This document shows, piece by piece, positions 62,071 to 64,000 of a DNA stretch of 64,000 nt (within the stretch, counting starts at the first letter, position 1; each line of letters begins with the position of its first letter). Source of the DNA: Pseudomonas sp. (GTDB lineage: Bacteria; Pseudomonadota; Gammaproteobacteria; Pseudomonadales; Pseudomonadaceae); contig NZ_JAUYNT010000015.1 of assembly GCF_030698175.1 (NCBI RefSeq), forward strand, positions 104,659 through 168,658. Direction: 5' to 3'. The notes under the pieces are model-generated. The model searched no databases. It saw only the letters and a program-made list of their open reading frames with translations, and was not told the DNA's origin. Made by a program: the position numbers and the translations under genes.

Positions 62071-63813
62071 ATGTTCGACAATAACAACAAAACTCGACAT
62101 AGCATGGCGCTGGCTGCCTTGCTGACGTTGTCCGGATTGAGCGGCGCCGCTTGGGCGGATGCCTATGAGGAGGCGGCGAAAAAATGGATTGGTTCGGAGT
62201 TCACCCCCTCGACGCTGACCGCCGAGCAGCAGCTTGCTGAATTGCAATGGTTTATCAAGGCGGCCGAGCCGTTCCGCGGCATGAGCATCAGCGTCGCCTC
62301 GGAAACCATCGCCACCCACGAGTACGAGTCCAAGGTGCTGGCCAAGGCCTTCAGTGAAATCACCGGCATCCAGCTCAAGCACGACTTGATGCAGGAAGGC
62401 GATGTGGTGGAAAAGCTGCAAACCCAGATGCAGTCGGACAAGAACATCTACGACGGCTATATCAACGATTCCGACCTGATCGGCACTCACTTCCGTTACG
62501 GCAAGGCCGTGCCGCTGACCGACATGATGGCCGGTGATGGCAAGGATTTCACCTCGCCGACTCTGGACCTGCCGGACTTCATCGGCCTGGACTTCACCAC
62601 CGCGCCGGATGGCAAGCTGTATCAGCTGCCCGACCAGCAGTTCGCCAACCTCTATTGGTTCCGCGCCGACTGGTTCGAGCGTCCGGAGCTGAAGGCCAAG
62701 TTCAAGGAAATCTACGGCTACGAGCTGGGTGTGCCAGTTAACTGGTCGGCCTATGAGGACATTGCCGAGTTCTTCTCGGAGAAGGTCAAGGAAATCGACG
62801 GCCAGCGCGTCTACGGCCATATGGATTACGGCAAGAAAGACCCCTCCCTGGGCTGGCGTTTCACCGATGCCTGGTTCTCCATGGCCGGCGGTGGCGACAA
62901 GGGGCTGCCTAACGGCCTACCGGTGGACGAATGGGGCATTCGGGTAGACGGTTGCCGCCCGGTCGGTTCCAGCGTCGCCCGCGGCGGTGACACCAACGGC
63001 CCGGCGGCGGTCTATGCGACCACCAAGTATGTCGACTGGATGCGCCAATACGCGCCGCCGGAAGCCCGGGGCATGACCTTCTCCGAAGCGGGGCCAGTAC
63101 CGGCTCAGGGCAGCATCGCCCAGCAGATCTTCTGGTACACCGCCTTTACCTCCGACATGACCAAGGCGGGCTTGCCGGTGGTCAACGAAGATGGCACGCC
63201 GAAGTGGCGCATGGCACCTTCGCCGAAAGGTCCGTACTGGGAAGAGGGCATGAAGCTGGGTTATCAGGACGCCGGTTCCTGGACCTTCCTCAAGTCCACC
63301 CCGGACAAGCAGCGTCTGGCGGCCTGGTTGTATGCCCAGTTCGTCACCTCGAAAACCGTGTCGCTGAAGAAGACGCTGGTTGGTCTGACACCGATTCGTG
63401 AGTCGGATATCAACTCTCAAGCGATGACCGACGCCGCGCCTAAGCTCGGTGGTCTGGTGGAGTTCTATCGCAGCCCGGCCCGCGTGCAGTGGACCCCGAC
63501 CGGCACCAACGTGCCTGACTACCCGCGTCTGGCCCAGCTGTGGTGGCAGTTCATCGCCGAGGCGGCCAGTGGTGACAAGTCGCCACAAGAGGCGCTGGAT
63601 GGTCTGGCGGCAGCCCAGGACACCATGCTTGGTCGTCTGGAGCGCGCCGGCGTGCTGGGTGAGTGCGGTCCTAAGCTGAACGAGGCGAAAGACCCGCAGT
63701 ACTGGTTGGATCAGCCGGGCGCCCCCAAGCCGAAACTGGCGAACGAAAAGCCCAAGGGTGAAACCATCAATTACAACGAGCTGCTCAAGTCCTGGGAACA
63801 AGCGCGTGATTGA
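62071..63813 (+). CDS. glpV: Glycerol ABC transporter substrate-binding protein
   Basis: Periplasmic binding protein of the system, 580 residues with a Sec signal (ALAALLTLSGLSGAAWA). It is a long MalE-type protein with SDLIGTHFRYGKAVPLTDMM and NWSAYEDIAEFF. GGAGG precedes the ATG at 62071; a longer frame begins inside the DUF2160 gene and is not used. Last gene of the operon; a strong terminator follows at 63829-63858. Confidence 0.88.
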   Translation: MFDNNNKTRHSMALAALLTLSGLSGAAWADAYEEAAKKWIGSEFTPSTLTAEQQLAELQWFIKAAEPFRGMSISVASETIATHEYESKVLAKAFSEITGIQLKHDLMQEGDVVEKLQTQMQSDKNIYDGYINDSDLIGTHFRYGKAVPLTDMMAGDGKDFTSPTLDLPDFIGLDFTTAPDGKLYQLPDQQFANLYWFRADWFERPELKAKFKEIYGYELGVPVNWSAYEDIAEFFSEKVKEIDGQRVYGHMDYGKKDPSLGWRFTDAWFSMAGGGDKGLPNGLPVDEWGIRVDGCRPVGSSVARGGDTNGPAAVYATTKYVDWMRQYAPPEARGMTFSEAGPVPAQGSIAQQIFWYTAFTSDMTKAGLPVVNEDGTPKWRMAPSPKGPYWEEGMKLGYQDAGSWTFLKSTPDKQRLAAWLYAQFVTSKTVSLKKTLVGLTPIRESDINSQAMTDAAPKLGGLVEFYRSPARVQWTPTGTNVPDYPRLAQLWWQFIAEAASGDKSPQEALDGLAAAQDTMLGRLERAGVLGECGPKLNEAKDPQYWLDQPGAPKPKLANEKPKGETINYNELLKSWEQARD

Positions 63814-63828
63814 TAGTTAACCGGTCAT

Positions 63829-63858
63829 AAAAAACGGCACCCTCGGGTGCCGTTTTTT
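63829..63858. terminator. Terminator of the glp operon
   Basis: ACGGCACC / GGTGCCGT with loop CTCG, flanked by As and TTTTTT. It closes the glycerol operon. Confidence 0.92.
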
Positions 63859-63860
63859 AT

Positions 63861-63884
63861 GGCTCTGTACCCGTTAACTGTTGC
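63861..63884 (+). repeat. Dispersed repeat copy (TACCCGTTAA family)
   Basis: GGCTCTGTACCCGTTAACTG-TTGC, related to the copies at 5602, 26563, 32851 and 33086. It precedes the gene at 63927 by about 45 bases, so it may be the terminal repeat of an insertion sequence. Confidence 0.5.
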
Positions 63885-63926
63885 AAGGTCTAAACTCAAG
63901 ACGCGTGCTCATCAAGGAGTACCGTT

Positions 63927-64000
63927 ATGGATGCCCAATCCTTTCAACACCTGCTGGTTCGGCTTGATCTGCTCACGATCAAACAGAAATCCATCGTTCA
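63927..64000 (+). CDS. Start of a probable transposase (incomplete at window end)
   Basis: Reads MDAQSFQHLLVRLDLLTIKQ and continues KSIV before the window ends. AAGGAG lies 7 bases before the ATG. The start is reminiscent of IS1595-type transposases, whose N-termini precede a zinc ribbon, but only about 24 residues are visible, so this is a weak call. The preceding repeat would be the left terminal repeat. Confidence 0.4.
   Translation, partial: MDAQSFQHLLVRLDLLTIKQKSIV

Overview
The window looks like the chromosome of a Pseudomonas-type gammaproteobacterium. The wbpK/wbpL/wbpM-like end of an O-antigen locus, the moaB-moeA-ubiUVT block, the nasST/nrt nitrate genes and dispersed repeats carrying the Pseudomonas REP core (GTAGGAGCGGATTTATCCGC) all point the same way. 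Most of the sequence is GC-rich. The clear exception is about 26.8-29.6 kb, which is visibly AT-richer and probably acquired.

Layout. (1) 0-8.9 kb: end of a surface-polysaccharide locus. A WbuB-like glycosyltransferase, a PglC-type initiating transferase, a PglD-type acetyltransferase and a PglE-type aminotransferase are followed by a WbpK/WbpV-like epimerase, a WbpL-like initiating transferase and a WbpM/PglF 4,6-dehydratase. A yefM-yoeB toxin-antitoxin pair sits between the epimerase and wbpL. (2) 8.9-24.3 kb: a CDF metal exporter, molybdenum cofactor genes moaB and moeA, an orphan PAS histidine kinase, the oxygen-independent ubiquinone genes ubiU-ubiV-ubiT, nnrS, a porin with a DGC-domain protein, a beta-carbonic anhydrase, two uncharacterised membrane-associated proteins, a glutamine amidotransferase and a MAPEG protein. 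Two Anr/Dnr/FNR-type boxes tie part of this block to low-oxygen or nitrogen-oxide respiration. (3) 24.8-35.7 kb: accessory region with chrA, an AT-rich module (LysR regulator, proline-hydroxylase-like dioxygenase, EamA exporter), a large heme protein resembling plant fatty-acid alpha-dioxygenase fused to a catalase-like tail, and a MalT-like LuxR regulator. The modules are separated by composite REP repeats. (4) 36.1-43.6 kb: queD, a nitrate ABC transporter (nrtA-nrtB-nrtD), alaC, and the NasS-NasT nitrate sensor/antiterminator. The nrtA leader contains a sigma-54 promoter, an ANTAR-type hexaloop hairpin and competing antiterminator and terminator structures, which is what NasT would be expected to act on. 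(5) 43.8-54.0 kb: housekeeping genes: a small lipoprotein, acnB, a DUF1289 protein, a tandem universal stress protein with an Anr-like box, miaE, lpxH, ppiB, glnS and cysS. (6) 54.4-63.9 kb: a frameshifted polysaccharide deacetylase, a sigma-54 activator of the AcoR type, and a divergent glycerol ABC transporter operon (glpSTPQ, DUF2160, glpV) with a sigma-54 promoter and five TGTTCA repeats. The right edge holds the start of what may be an insertion-sequence transposase.

The best candidates for new biology are the alpha-dioxygenase/catalase-like fusion with its adjacent regulator (29.9-35.7 kb), the hydroxylase-exporter-LysR module (26.8-29.6 kb) and the nrtA attenuator. Also notable are a YoeB toxin with Cys in place of the catalytic His83, two initiating glycosyltransferases of different fold in one locus, and two MITE-like elements, one ending at the queD stop codon and one just upstream of acnB. 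All functional calls come from reading motifs and recalling families; no database search was run.
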